Counted from the first letter of the stretch, positions 17,784 to 27,702 are shown. The stretch: 64,000 nt of DNA from Siphonobacter curvatus (GCF_002943425.1 NZ_PTRA01000001.1:682001-746000), one strand, 5' to 3'. Notes: generated by a model from the sequence alone, not told the origin. Translations and numbers: made by a program.

Positions 17784-20111
17784 TTGAAGTATTCGGTTTA
17801 TAAAGGTCTCCTTGCATTAGCCATTACCACTCTAATTGTGAGTTGTAATGTGAAAAAGTATATACCAGAAAAAGAACGATTATATAGCGGTACGGAGATC
17901 GAGATGTTACCTTTCGAAGGCGTTAGTAAAAGTGACCGCAAAGCCTTACAAGGAGAATTGTCTAGTCTAGCCCGGCCCAAACCCAATAGCCAGATTTTTG
18001 GATTTCCGTATCGCGTATGGTTATACTACGTCATTGGAGAGCCTAAAAAAGACTCTAGCTTTAGAGCAACCTTACGACGTAAATTGGGACAAGAGCCTGT
18101 ATTTGCCAATTCTCGATCCGTCGTTACAAACGCCAATATTTGGAAAGCTTTTCTGCAAAATGAAGGATATTTTCACTCTGAAGTAGCAGGAAAGCTGGAA
18201 GAAAAGGGTTATAAAGCGAAAGGGATCTATCAGGTACGAGTTCATCGCCGCTATACGCTTGACTCGGTACGTTTCATTACGGATACTGCTTGGGTAGGCA
18301 AAGATTTTAAACTATCCCAAGAGAAAACTTTGTTAAAACCTCCGGTACCATATCGTCTGGATAATTTAAAGCTGGAACGTGAGCGAATTTCGCAAGAAAT
18401 GAAGCGAAAAGGGTACTACTATTTCAGTCCTGAGTATGTAGCAATTTTAGGGGATACAAATACCAATAATTACAAAGCTAAACTTTATCTGGCCTTGAAG
18501 CCAGAAATGCCTGAGGCGGCGGCCCGACAATATTATATTCGAAATGTCTATATTTATCCTAATTATACACTTAATAATGCGGTACAGGATACCAATCGGC
18601 GAGAGGCTTTTCGTACCACTGCGGGCTTTCAGGTAGTAGATTCTTCTAGGACCTACGATGAACGGCTATTCCATAATGTTATTGGATTTAAGCCAGGACG
18701 ACGGTATAATAGCCGTGTTCAGGACATCACATTATCGCGACTTATTAACTTAGGAACCTTTAAGTTTGTGCGTAACCGTTTTGCTCCTGATACCCAGGGG
18801 GATTCGACAGTACTGGATGTTCACTACTATCTGACGCCTTATCCTAAAAAATCGCTGCGAGCTGAAATCGCAGGTACTTCTAAGTCCAACAGTTTAGCTG
18901 GTTCCCAATTGACGCTGAGTTGGCGAAACCGCAACTTTTTCAAACGGGCTGAATTATTGACCATCAATGCTACGGGTGGGATAGAGGCTCAGCTGGGGGC
19001 TGGGGGCCAAGGGGTGTCTAACTTCAGTTACGGGCTGAATGCTACCCTTACGTTTCCTCGACTGGTTAGCCCTATTGCCATTGACTATGACCGCCGACAG
19101 GTGCTACCTAAAACCAACCTTACGTTAGGTTATCAGGCAATTGTGCGTCGACAGTTTTACCGTTTGAATTCATTCACTGGATCCTTTGGTTACGCCTTCC
19201 GGGGCAGTAGCAAAGTAGAACATACGCTTATTCCCTTAAGTCTGACTTACGTATACGTTCCTACGAATAGTCTGGGGGATTTATATTACGAAGCCATCAC
19301 TGACCCTACGCTTGCAGCACAGTACATTGCCATTGTACAAAATCAGCAACTTATTCCTAGTAGCTTGTATACCTTGCACTTCAACTCTTCGCCCCAGAGT
19401 CAGGCCCGCTATTCACAGCAGTTAATTTTCAATTTTGAACCGGCGGGTAACTTAGCAGGATTGCTTTTTAAAGACGGTAATGGAGATGGTCAAAAGAAAG
19501 TATTTGATGTAGCTTTCTCTCAATACGTTCGGGCAGATATGGATACCCGTCACTACTTGCGGCTCACCTCTTCTACAACCTGGGCATCCCGCGTATTCGC
19601 TGGAGCGGGGATTCCCTATGGCAACTCCTCAAGCCTGCCTTTTGTGAAACAATATTTTGTGGGGGGGAGTACGAGTATTCGGGCTTTTCGTCCACGGGGT
19701 ATTGGCCCGGGTCGGTATCTTCGACCTGCTGGCCGGACTATTCTGCTGCAAGATGGGGGGGGAGATATTAAACTAGAAGCCAATACTGAGTTACGGACCA
19801 AATTCAACAAGTTTTTGCAAGGAGCTTTATTTGTTGATGCCGGGAATGTCTGGACGTATAAAGATCCCACGTTGTACGGAGAAACGGCTGTTTTCTCTAA
19901 AGACTTCCTCAAAGAAGTGGCTATTGGGGCTGGAATCGGCTTACGCCTGGACGTAACCTATTTCGTACTGCGTTTTGATTTGGCTACGCCGCTGCGAAAT
20001 CCTGCCTTGGCCGAAAATGAACGCTGGGTACTTGATAAAATCAATTTTCGGGATCGTGACTGGCGGAAAGACAACCTGATTTTAAATATTGCCGTCGGTT
20101 ATCCCTTCTAA
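17784..20111 (+). CDS. tamL: TamL: lipoprotein Omp85 (BamA/TamA-like) outer-membrane protein
   Basis: 775 residues. The start codon is TTG at 17784; the next in-frame ATG would remove the signal peptide. The N-terminus is a lipoprotein signal with lipobox IVSC (C21), unusual for an Omp85 protein but typical of the Bacteroidota TamA variant called TamL. POTRA-type domains occupy about residues 25-350, followed by a C-terminal 16-stranded barrel carrying the Omp85 hallmark RAFRPRGIGPG (the L6 loop RGF-like motif, near residue 640) and the DAGNVW strand. It partners TamB encoded just upstream. A terminator follows at 20121-20144. Confidence 0.92.
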   Translation: MKYSVYKGLLALAITTLIVSCNVKKYIPEKERLYSGTEIEMLPFEGVSKSDRKALQGELSSLARPKPNSQIFGFPYRVWLYYVIGEPKKDSSFRATLRRKLGQEPVFANSRSVVTNANIWKAFLQNEGYFHSEVAGKLEEKGYKAKGIYQVRVHRRYTLDSVRFITDTAWVGKDFKLSQEKTLLKPPVPYRLDNLKLERERISQEMKRKGYYYFSPEYVAILGDTNTNNYKAKLYLALKPEMPEAAARQYYIRNVYIYPNYTLNNAVQDTNRREAFRTTAGFQVVDSSRTYDERLFHNVIGFKPGRRYNSRVQDITLSRLINLGTFKFVRNRFAPDTQGDSTVLDVHYYLTPYPKKSLRAEIAGTSKSNSLAGSQLTLSWRNRNFFKRAELLTINATGGIEAQLGAGGQGVSNFSYGLNATLTFPRLVSPIAIDYDRRQVLPKTNLTLGYQAIVRRQFYRLNSFTGSFGYAFRGSSKVEHTLIPLSLTYVYVPTNSLGDLYYEAITDPTLAAQYIAIVQNQQLIPSSLYTLHFNSSPQSQARYSQQLIFNFEPAGNLAGLLFKDGNGDGQKKVFDVAFSQYVRADMDTRHYLRLTSSTTWASRVFAGAGIPYGNSSSLPFVKQYFVGGSTSIRAFRPRGIGPGRYLRPAGRTILLQDGGGDIKLEANTELRTKFNKFLQGALFVDAGNVWTYKDPTLYGETAVFSKDFLKEVAIGAGIGLRLDVTYFVLRFDLATPLRNPALAENERWVLDKINFRDRDWRKDNLILNIAVGYPF

Positions 20112-20120
20112 GTTTTTAAG

Positions 20121-20144
20121 ACGTCCCGAAGCAATTCGGGACGT
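20121..20144 (+). terminator. intrinsic terminator after tamL
   Basis: 10-bp perfect stem (20121-20130 / 20135-20144) with a 4-nt loop and a run of seven T. The PAP2 gene converges on it from the other side, 5 bp away. Confidence 0.85.
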
Positions 20145-20148
20145 TTTT

Positions 20149-20874
20149 TTATAGAGGCATTACCATCGCTACGCCGTATGCTGATCCGGAATAGTAGGGC
20201 ATCAGGGCCATGTTTTTCTGCCGAAATAGTTTTCGTAATATCTTCCGTTGAATCCAGGGATAAATGTGGTAGACGCCTTCCGTTGCTGCGATACTAAGTC
20301 CCGCACTGAAAAGGACATCCGCTAGCCAGTGTTCGTTATTGATCACGCGTAAAGAGGCTACGCCCGTAGCTACGCCGTAACCGCCGATACTGTACCAAAT
20401 GCTTCGTTCGCCATACTCTTTCGCTAGAACGGCCGCCCCCGTAAAGGCAAACGTGGTATGACCGGAGGGAAAGGAAAGGTTATCTTCTCCATTCGGACGA
20501 GGATAACGTACCAGATGTTTCATGCCCTGCGTAACACTCTGAGCAACCCCCTGGGATAGTACCATCAGAATCAACTGATCCTTCAGAGCATGTTTCCCCT
20601 TTACACCTAAAGCCCCCAAACCCAAAGGAACCAACGTAGGAACGTATTGCAGGTAATCGTCAGCGGGCGTATGAAAGTTGGGGAATGCTGAGCGTACCTC
20701 TCGTCGCACCTCCCGACTGATCGCTCCCTGCGTTACCAGTCCGGCCGTCATCAGCGTCACCGGTGCTATAAACGATTTCCAGACGGGTTTTTTGCGAGCG
20801 GTAGAGTCAATTTGAGCATATACGCCCGTGTGTAAACCTAGGTACAGGCAAAGCAAAAGTAGCAAACGCAGCAT
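20149..20874 (-). CDS. PAP2-superfamily phosphatase
   Basis: 241 residues. Signal peptide or anchor at 1-20. All three motifs of the type 2 phosphatidic acid phosphatase family are present: K(x6)RP (K119 to P127), PSGH (136-139) and R(x5)H(x3)D (R176, H182, D186), with hydrophobic helices between them. The family removes phosphate from membrane lipids such as undecaprenyl pyrophosphate, phosphatidylglycerol phosphate or lipid A; which one is unclear here. Last gene of a three-gene unit with the DUF1599 and membrane protein genes (gaps of 29 and 38 bp). Confidence 0.9.
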   Translation of the reverse strand: MLRLLLLLCLYLGLHTGVYAQIDSTARKKPVWKSFIAPVTLMTAGLVTQGAISREVRREVRSAFPNFHTPADDYLQYVPTLVPLGLGALGVKGKHALKDQLILMVLSQGVAQSVTQGMKHLVRYPRPNGEDNLSFPSGHTTFAFTGAAVLAKEYGERSIWYSIGGYGVATGVASLRVINNEHWLADVLFSAGLSIAATEGVYHIYPWIQRKILRKLFRQKNMALMPYYSGSAYGVAMVMPL

Positions 20875-20903
20875 ACAGCGGGGGTTGGTTAAGGGAAATC
20901 CGT

Positions 20904-21461
20904 TTACTGCTCGGCTTGAGCCTGGGACATCAGAATGAGGCAGAAAACCGAATAATTAATCATATCCCGGTAGTTGGCATCCACGCCTTCAGAGACGAGT
21001 GTTTGTCCACCTAAGTCTTCAATTTGTTTGGTACGCAGCAATTTCATTAGAATAATGTCGGTCATGGAAGCGACCCGCATCATCCGCCAGGCTTCACCGT
21101 AATCGTGATTTTTATCGAGTAACAGATGAATGGTTTCGTTTACTTCCTGATCGTACAGGGCCGAGAGTTCGTCCGTTGGAATTTCCATGCGAGGGTCATC
21201 CGCCAGACGAAGCTGAATGAGAGCCATGAGGCAGTAGTTGATGATTCCGATAAACTCAGGCGTAATGCCTTCGCCTACCCGCGAAACGCCCGTTTCCTGC
21301 AATTGCCGGATTCGTTGAGCTTTGATGTAAATCTGATCCGTCAGACTCGGCAGCCGTAGAATACGCCAAGCCGTACCGTAATCGCGGTTTTTCTTCAAAA
21401 AAAGGTCTTTACACGTAGCGACAACGTGCCGATATTCTACTTCCGTCTGAGTCATGAGCAT
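20904..21461 (-). CDS. DUF1599 domain protein (two repeats)
   Basis: 185 residues from the ATG at 21461; an ATG at 21455 (MTQTEV) is equally possible. The protein contains two copies of a DUF1599 unit: KKNRDYGTAWRILRLPSLTDQI near residues 24-45 and DKNHDYGEAWRMMRVASMTDII about 90 residues later. The domain has been proposed to be linked to nucleotide modification; a biochemical role is not established to my knowledge. In Bacteroidota it is conserved and often next to a DoxX-like BT_3928 gene, here separated by tamB-tamL. Middle gene of its operon. Confidence 0.88.
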   Translation of the reverse strand: MLMTQTEVEYRHVVATCKDLFLKKNRDYGTAWRILRLPSLTDQIYIKAQRIRQLQETGVSRVGEGITPEFIGIINYCLMALIQLRLADDPRMEIPTDELSALYDQEVNETIHLLLDKNHDYGEAWRMMRVASMTDIILMKLLRTKQIEDLGGQTLVSEGVDANYRDMINYSVFCLILMSQAQAEQ

Positions 21462-21499
21462 ACACAAATAAAAGAATAAACAACAAAGGTGCGGGGCAC

Positions 21500-22075
21500 T
21501 TAGCGTTTTCGCAACAAATGATACAGGTTGTTTCCGAAGATCAATGCCAATAAAGTAACCGCCAGCCAGTAAGCCCAGTCCCAATGGATGGCAAAAAGAC
21601 GGATGAATTGCAAGTCTTCCTTATTGAGAGGATTCAGATCGGCTGAGGCGGTATCAAGAATGGTATCAAAATCGGAGAGGTGGTAGTGGAGAATTCCTAA
21701 AGCAACCAGACTAAGTCCTGACAAAAGCAGGCTACCCAGCGGAGCCATGCGTTTGGGAGCCCAGGAAACGCCTAATCCTAAAGCACAACAGAGGATGACC
21801 GCGGCCGCGGCGGGTTGCATCGGAACACGGCGGGACTGCGTCAGAGCAGCGTTTCCGTTCTGACCAAATTCTTCAATGTCGGCACTGCTCAGGCCTTCCG
21901 TCCACTTGGGAATAACGGGATCTGGCTTTCCTCCTTTCACCAGTGTCCAGCCCGAAATAATAGCCACGGGTTCATCGTTGCAACTGATGGTCATGAAATT
22001 GAAAAAGAAACAGAGCAGTACAAGAAGGAATCCACTGGAACTGAAAAGCTTTAGTACTGATTGGGATGAAAACAT
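21500..22075 (-). CDS. membrane protein of unknown function
   Basis: 191 residues from the ATG at 22075. A hydrophobic N-terminal segment (SGFLLVLLCFFFNFMTISC) may be a lipoprotein or cleavable signal. Three further hydrophobic stretches follow (about residues 92-107, 110-130 and 166-185), and the protein ends with a basic tail (LLRKR). No family is recognised. First gene of the operon with DUF1599 and PAP2; a -7/-33 pair lies just upstream. Confidence 0.65.
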   Translation of the reverse strand: MFSSQSVLKLFSSSGFLLVLLCFFFNFMTISCNDEPVAIISGWTLVKGGKPDPVIPKWTEGLSSADIEEFGQNGNAALTQSRRVPMQPAAAAVILCCALGLGVSWAPKRMAPLGSLLLSGLSLVALGILHYHLSDFDTILDTASADLNPLNKEDLQFIRLFAIHWDWAYWLAVTLLALIFGNNLYHLLRKR

Positions 22076-22100
22076 ACAAATGGAGGAGGAAATTGAAAAA

Positions 22101-22132
22101 CAAAGTTCGCGATCCGGAGGGCCTATAGTCAA
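22101..22132 (-). promoter_or_regulatory. candidate promoter for the membrane protein-DUF1599-PAP2 operon
   Basis: On the minus strand GAACTTTG (22101-22108, one mismatch to TAnnTTTG) lies 21 nt downstream of a TTG at 22130-22132. It would give a leader of about 20 nt. Confidence 0.42.
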
Positions 22133-22213
22133 TAGAAACGTTCTTTGTATCGTTTTAATTTCATCTCATTTATTCATAATTACCCACCGGAAGTTCCGGA
22201 ACTTTACCTTGCT

Positions 22214-24655
22214 ATGCAAGCAACTACTTTTTGGCGTGCCTGGCCCCGGTCGTACCAGAGGCTATTTTATGTAAGTCTTTTTGTATTCATCGCCGGATTG
22301 CTCGGATGGACTTTCTTTGCCTTTCAGGGCGTTGATTCGGTTATTCACTGGGACGTATTGAGCGAACTCGGCGAGATGCCCTTTGTTCTCGATCAGTTTC
22401 AGGCCGGAGGCTCGTCCTTTCAAATTCCGGCAACGGCCTACGCCCTGACCGAACAGTTTGTGGCCTCGCCCATGTCGGTACTGCATCCCGTAAATGACTG
22501 GATTTGCCTAGCTTTAGCCCTGCTGGGCTGTGTACTGGCCTTGGCCGCCAGTACGGCTTTGCCACGTCTGTGGTATTTCGGAGCTACTACGGTTTTAATT
22601 ATACTCCTCAGTACACTGCAACTGGATGCCGTTTGGGGCCGGACGGACCGTTTGGTTACCATTCTAGTCGTAGCACCTTTAATAGGACTAAGTTTCTATT
22701 TTCAGGCCTTTCGTACCTACGCCAGTCTAAGCGTACGCGTAGTAGCCTTTGCCGTGCTGGTTGCCCTTATACTGACTCTGTTCTGCACGGTAGGAAAAGC
22801 GATACCGGCTGATCTACTGGCCTTTAGCTATCCTGCCGGGATAGTACTGGTGGTGGCGTTTTCGTTCTGGGTGTCCTTCGAAATTATGATTGGGCTGGTC
22901 TGGTTAGCTACGAGTCAGTCGGGTCGCAATAGCCTGCCTAACTTTGCTTTTCTTACTCTTTTTTACCTGGGGAACCTGCTCCTGACCCAGCTGCACAACA
23001 CAAAAATGATCGACTGGAATCTGTTGTACGTGAATCCATTCGTAGTCTTTGGGATTTCAGCGATTCTGGGGATCTGGGGACAAAAGAAACGCGATGATCA
23101 GGAGGCCGCTTCCTGGCCCTATGCTCCGCAGGGATCGCTGCTGTACCTGGGACTGGCCGCCGTCAGCTTCTCCGTACTCGCGTACGTAAACAGTACCGCC
23201 AATGATCCGGCCATTGAAGCCCTGGAGGACGCGATCAGCTATACGCACCTGACGGGCGGTGGTTTGTTCTTCTTTTACGTGTTTTTCAATTTTGGAACGC
23301 TCATGCGGGATGGTAAAGCGGTTTACCGGGTGTTGTTCAAACCGGCGTATTTCAACCGTTTTCACGTCCGTGGATTATCCGTTATTCTGACCATCCTTCT
23401 GTTATACAACAACAGTTTTTTCCCCATTCAGCAAGCCGTAGCGGGTTATTACAACACCCAGGGCGATTTGGCAACGGCCCGGCAGGATTATCGTCTGGCC
23501 GAAACTTTTTACCAGCAGGGGGTAACCTTCGAATTCCAGAATCATAAATCCAATTACGGGCTGGCTTCACTGGCTTGGATACAGGGTGATTTTGCGTCAG
23601 CGGCTCGGTTTTTCCGGCAGGCTTTGGCTAAGCAGCCCTCGCCCTACGCTTACGCTGGTCTGACGCGGAGTTTGATGAACGAAGAGCTGGCCTTTGACGC
23701 CTTTTTTACGGCTCGTGAAGCCCAGCAACGTTTCCCCAACAACGGCGAACTCTTGTCGAATCTCGCGTATCTGCACGCCAAGGCCAATGGCCTGGATTCG
23801 GCTCGTTACTACTACGAAAAAGCGATTGATTTAACCAATCAGTCCGGCGTACCCACCACGAACCTGATGGCTCTGTACTTGCGAAAAGGGGACTGGAAAG
23901 CCGCTGAAACGTTGGCGGAACAACGGGCTTCGGCGTATGTGCCGGTGCAGGTTAACCAGTCGGCTCTAGCCTTGATTACGGGAAAAACGACGGAGCCGTC
24001 ACTTTCCATAAGCCGTGATTCGGTATTAACCCTGGCCGAATTCGCTCTACTTTCCAATGCGTCGCTGGCTCAGCTTAAAGCCGGGAAAACACCCTTCGTA
24101 ACGGAAGCTGCTCTACAGACCTTCATTCAGAAAGAAAACAACGCCTCGTATGCGGACGATTTGCAGTATTTAAATGCCCTGCTTGCGTATTACCACGGCA
24201 ATAAATTGCAGGGGCTTGACTTACTTTCCGCCCGGGCCATGGCCGATACGGCAGCCAGCGGCGATCGTTGGCGAAAACCACTGGCGGCGTTCTTGAACCG
24301 GGAAATTTCGCTAGAGCAGGAAGCCCCCAAAAGCTGGACGGGTGATGGTTCACAAGAACTAGTACGTAATCCGATCAATGTGAAAGTATTGCAGCGGTTT
24401 ACGGCTGAAGCAAACCGACGAAATCAGCCCCAGCAGGCGTACAATGCATTGTTCAATGCTCTGCGTTACCGGGAGGATTCGCCCGAGATTTTAGAGCTTT
24501 ACATCATCCAGTGCTTGGATATGGGACTGACCAACTATGCGGCCGATAAGCTACGTGTTCTTCAGGAAAACAATCCTGCGGCTTACGGACAGTTCTTACC
24601 TATGTATCAACAAAAGCTGGCTTTGATAGAGAAACGGCGAAATGACTTTCAGTAA
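22214..24655 (+). CDS. large membrane protein with C-terminal TPR repeats
   Basis: 813 residues from the ATG at 22214; a possible upstream TTG (22145) gives an unlikely hydrophilic extension. The first about 410 residues hold some ten hydrophobic helices in a polytopic arrangement. From about 425 onward come tetratricopeptide-like helical pairs (YNTQGDLATARQDYRLAETF, NYGLASLAWIQGDFASAARF and others), probably exposed to one side of the membrane. No catalytic signature is visible. A platform for protein contacts at the inner membrane is a reasonable inference; the function is unknown. Monocistronic, with a terminator after it. Confidence 0.78.
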   Translation: MQATTFWRAWPRSYQRLFYVSLFVFIAGLLGWTFFAFQGVDSVIHWDVLSELGEMPFVLDQFQAGGSSFQIPATAYALTEQFVASPMSVLHPVNDWICLALALLGCVLALAASTALPRLWYFGATTVLIILLSTLQLDAVWGRTDRLVTILVVAPLIGLSFYFQAFRTYASLSVRVVAFAVLVALILTLFCTVGKAIPADLLAFSYPAGIVLVVAFSFWVSFEIMIGLVWLATSQSGRNSLPNFAFLTLFYLGNLLLTQLHNTKMIDWNLLYVNPFVVFGISAILGIWGQKKRDDQEAASWPYAPQGSLLYLGLAAVSFSVLAYVNSTANDPAIEALEDAISYTHLTGGGLFFFYVFFNFGTLMRDGKAVYRVLFKPAYFNRFHVRGLSVILTILLLYNNSFFPIQQAVAGYYNTQGDLATARQDYRLAETFYQQGVTFEFQNHKSNYGLASLAWIQGDFASAARFFRQALAKQPSPYAYAGLTRSLMNEELAFDAFFTAREAQQRFPNNGELLSNLAYLHAKANGLDSARYYYEKAIDLTNQSGVPTTNLMALYLRKGDWKAAETLAEQRASAYVPVQVNQSALALITGKTTEPSLSISRDSVLTLAEFALLSNASLAQLKAGKTPFVTEAALQTFIQKENNASYADDLQYLNALLAYYHGNKLQGLDLLSARAMADTAASGDRWRKPLAAFLNREISLEQEAPKSWTGDGSQELVRNPINVKVLQRFTAEANRRNQPQQAYNALFNALRYREDSPEILELYIIQCLDMGLTNYAADKLRVLQENNPAAYGQFLPMYQQKLALIEKRRNDFQ

Positions 24656-24719
24656 GCAAGTGATGCGTTTCAGCGTACAGCTCCTTTATGCAGAAATAAA
24701 GTATAGGTTGCAGGTAGAT

Positions 24720-24742
24720 AGCCCCGTATGATAAGCGGGGCT
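24720..24742 (+). terminator. intrinsic terminator after the membrane-TPR gene
   Basis: 7-bp GC-rich stem (24720-24726 / 24736-24742) followed by TATTTTTT. The rest of the 281-bp gap up to the fucosyltransferase shows nothing else clear. Confidence 0.7.
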
Positions 24743-24936
24743 TATTTTTTAATTTCGGACCCCAATTCCGCCGAAGTATTCGTATCCAAAGAGTCAGTGT
24801 CGAACATTATTTTGCCCTTTCAGTACCGTTTGTTTTATAACTAAGCTTGGTACACGTATTTTACAGAAAATTAACCGTTGTTTATTCCCTTGACTAGGAA
24901 ATCCGGTATTACTCCGCCACGTAAAAACCGATGTAA

Positions 24937-25809
24937 ATGATCATAAGTAGGATTACCAGTGGATTAGGGAATCAGCTGTTTCAGTACGCTGTAGCCCGGC
25001 ACCTGGCTTTAAAAAACCGAGCCCGCCTGTACCTGGATTTGAGCTATTTCATCCAGGAATACGCTACGGATACACCCCGTAAGTTTAAACTCAATCATTT
25101 TACGGTTCCGCTCCACTTACTGCAGGATTCTCCCTTGCTGTACGTCTCAAAAGCAACGAAGCTATTACCGAATCGGAGCTTGCCCCCGCTGTTTCGTTTT
25201 TTGAAAGAGCCTCATTTCCATTTTGATCCTACGATACTACAGACTCGGGCGGCTTGCATTACGCTCGATGGTTTCTGGCAATCCGAACGCTATTTTGCGG
25301 AAAGTGCAGCGATCATTCGTCAGGATTTAACGCTCAAGACGGTACCGAGTCCGGAATTTGAAGGATACGAAGAGCAGATCAAAGCCGCGGCGGTTCCGAT
25401 TTCTGTGCACGTCCGCCGGGGTGATTACGTACACCACCCAGAGTTCAGCCAAACCTTTGGATTTCTAGGACTGGAGTATTACCAGCGGGCCTTGGCTCAA
25501 TTGCATCAGCAAGTAGCCAATCCCCAATTTTACGTCTTCAGTGATGAACCTGATTGGGTACGCGAGAATCTTGATTTACCCGAAACGGCTGTTTTTGTAC
25601 GAAATACTGGTCCGAATGCCGACGTGGCCGACCTGGTACTGATGAGTCGCTGCCAGCATCACATCATTGCCAATAGTTCGTTCAGTTGGTGGGGAGCCTG
25701 GTTGAATCCAAATCCGGCTAAACAGGTCATTGCTCCAGCCCGCTGGTATAAAAACCAACCCACCTGGGATACGAAAGACCTGGTACCATCCACTTGGATA
25801 AAAGTATAA
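24937..25809 (+). CDS. GT11 alpha-1,2-fucosyltransferase
   Basis: 290 residues. It starts with the GT11 opening ISRITSGLGNQLFQYA, has the donor-binding motif HVRRGDY (near residue 155), and a C-terminal block containing YVFSDEPDWV and SSFSWWGAW. GT11 enzymes transfer L-fucose from GDP-fucose to galactose in alpha-1,2 linkage, usually on O-antigen or capsule side chains. A GT4 glycosyltransferase follows 72 bp downstream, but there is no larger polysaccharide locus. No GDP-fucose synthesis genes (gmd, fcl) are in the window. Confidence 0.93.
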   Translation: MIISRITSGLGNQLFQYAVARHLALKNRARLYLDLSYFIQEYATDTPRKFKLNHFTVPLHLLQDSPLLYVSKATKLLPNRSLPPLFRFLKEPHFHFDPTILQTRAACITLDGFWQSERYFAESAAIIRQDLTLKTVPSPEFEGYEEQIKAAAVPISVHVRRGDYVHHPEFSQTFGFLGLEYYQRALAQLHQQVANPQFYVFSDEPDWVRENLDLPETAVFVRNTGPNADVADLVLMSRCQHHIIANSSFSWWGAWLNPNPAKQVIAPARWYKNQPTWDTKDLVPSTWIKV

Positions 25810-25881
25810 ATAGCTAATGCTCCACTCAACGAATGCATCGGCAACTGTTACTTATCCAAATTAATCGCTTCAGGAATTCGT

Positions 25882-26979
25882 ATGTCTACCATATTTATTG
25901 ATCATCAGAAATTTACTACGCAAAAATACGGAGGCATCAGTCGGTACTTTGCTACCATTCTGGAGGGTATCCGGCATACGGCTGATATGCAGTATCAACT
26001 CGGTGTTCTGCACACGAAGAATCATTACCTGCACGAGGAACCGTTACGGTTGAAAGGTCCGCTGTATGATCGCTTACTAAGTAAGAATCCCAATTACGAT
26101 TATCAGCTAAACCAATACTACTGCAAGCAATTACTAAAGAAAAACGCGTTTGACGTTTTTCATCCTACCTACTATGATCCGTATTTTTTACCTTATTTGA
26201 AGAAGCCGTTGGTCGTTACCATTCACGACATGACCTACGAGCGGATGCCGGAATATTTCTGGGCACGGGATCCACTGACGCAACAGAAGCGATTGAATAT
26301 CGAGCGGGCCGATGCCATTATTGCGATTTCTGAGACTACGAAAAAAGACTTACTGGACTTGTTTCCCGTTGATCCGGCTAAAGTACAGGTGATTTACCAC
26401 GGCATGGAAGTGGAAAAACCACTCCAGGTACAAGCCCTGCCGAACCTGCCGGAATCGTACGTACTGTTTGTGGGAGATCGGAGTGGCTACAAAAATTTCT
26501 ATCTGTTTTTCAATGCCTTCAAGGCGATAGCCTCGCGTATGCCGGATCTGCATTTGATTCTTACGGGTGGCGGCCCAATTCAAGTAGCCGAACGCGAGCT
26601 GATCCAACGATTAGGCTTAAGTAACCGCGTACGACACATAAATGCCACTGATCAAGAATTGAATTTTTTGTACCAGAATTCGCAGTTATTTGTGTATCCA
26701 TCGCTTTACGAAGGCTTCGGATTACCGATTCTGGAAGCATTTAAAGCTGGTTGCCCCTTGTTACTTAGCGATACCGAATGTTTTCGTGAAGTAGCCGCTG
26801 ACGCTGCCGTATACTTTAAAGCGACCGATCGTGATGATCTGATTCATGCCTTGGAAACGACACTGATGGATACCGAACTGAAAAAACAGCTTGTAGCCCG
26901 GGGAACGGAACGACTGAAACGTTTTCAACTGCGGGATTGCATTGATCAGACGCTGGCCGTGTACCGATCGCTGGCGTGA
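25882..26979 (+). CDS. family 4 glycosyltransferase
   Basis: 365 residues with GT-B fold signs. N-terminal domain with the acceptor-side loop KYGGISRYF; C-terminal domain with the nucleotide-sugar binding run YVLFVGDRSGYKN and the family's EGFGLPILEAF motif (E-x7-E) near residue 280. It probably extends the same glycan as the fucosyltransferase before it. The sugar it moves cannot be read from sequence. The next gene (ABC ATPase) begins 15 bp later, so the run may be one transcript. Confidence 0.88.
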   Translation: MSTIFIDHQKFTTQKYGGISRYFATILEGIRHTADMQYQLGVLHTKNHYLHEEPLRLKGPLYDRLLSKNPNYDYQLNQYYCKQLLKKNAFDVFHPTYYDPYFLPYLKKPLVVTIHDMTYERMPEYFWARDPLTQQKRLNIERADAIIAISETTKKDLLDLFPVDPAKVQVIYHGMEVEKPLQVQALPNLPESYVLFVGDRSGYKNFYLFFNAFKAIASRMPDLHLILTGGGPIQVAERELIQRLGLSNRVRHINATDQELNFLYQNSQLFVYPSLYEGFGLPILEAFKAGCPLLLSDTECFREVAADAAVYFKATDRDDLIHALETTLMDTELKKQLVARGTERLKRFQLRDCIDQTLAVYRSLA

Positions 26980-26994
26980 GCCCGAATATCTCCC

Positions 26995-27702
26995 ATGAAT
27001 ATCATCGAAACCAAACAGATCCGCAAACGCTACGTAATGGGCACCGAAGTAGTAGAGGCCCTCAAAGAAATTACGATTGCCATTCAAAAAGGCGAATACG
27101 TGGCGTTTATGGGGCCGTCGGGTTCGGGCAAGAGTACGCTGATGAACATTGTGGGCTGTCTGGATACACCGACTTCGGGTTCGTATATTCTAAATGGTCA
27201 CGACGTAAGTCGCATGGGTGAAAATGAATTGGCCGAAATCCGTAATAAAGAAATCGGCTTTGTCTTTCAGACGTTTAACCTATTACCTCGCCAAACGGCC
27301 CTTGAGAACGTGGCTTTGCCCTTGATTTATGCGGGATACTCCAAAGCGGATCGCATTGAAAAAGCTATGTTGACGCTGAAGGGCGTAGGGCTGGAAAACC
27401 GGGCTCATCACCGTCCCAACGAACTTTCGGGGGGCCAGCGACAACGCGTAGCGGTGGCTCGGGCACTGGTCAATGACCCTTCGATTCTACTCGCCGATGA
27501 GCCTACCGGAAACCTGGATACGAAGACCAGCTACGAAATCATGGATCTGTTTGATCAGTTGTATTCCAAAGGCAATACCATTGTTATGGTAACCCACGAA
27601 GAGGACATCGCTCAGTATTCGCACCGCATCATCCGGCTTCGCGATGGCGTTATTGAGAGCGACTTGATTAATCCAGAGGTACGTAAACCCACGTTGTCAT
27701 AG
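26995..27702 (+). CDS. MacB/LolD-type ABC transporter ATPase
   Basis: 235 residues, a complete NBD: Walker [10 protein letters not shown] (residues 38-46), Q-loop FQTFNLLP, signature LSGGQRQR, Walker [14 protein letters not shown]-loop THE. The TGNLD sequence places it in the MacB/LolD/FtsE class, which powers mechanotransmission across the envelope or lipoprotein release. Unlike most members it has no permease gene next to it. It lies behind two glycosyltransferases and ahead of a DUF4260 gene. Confidence 0.92.
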   Translation: MNIIETKQIRKRYVMGTEVVEALKEITIAIQKGEYVAFMGPSGSGKSTLMNIVGCLDTPTSGSYILNGHDVSRMGENELAEIRNKEIGFVFQTFNLLPRQTALENVALPLIYAGYSKADRIEKAMLTLKGVGLENRAHHRPNELSGGQRQRVAVARALVNDPSILLADEPTGNLDTKTSYEIMDLFDQLYSKGNTIVMVTHEEDIAQYSHRIIRLRDGVIESDLINPEVRKPTLS

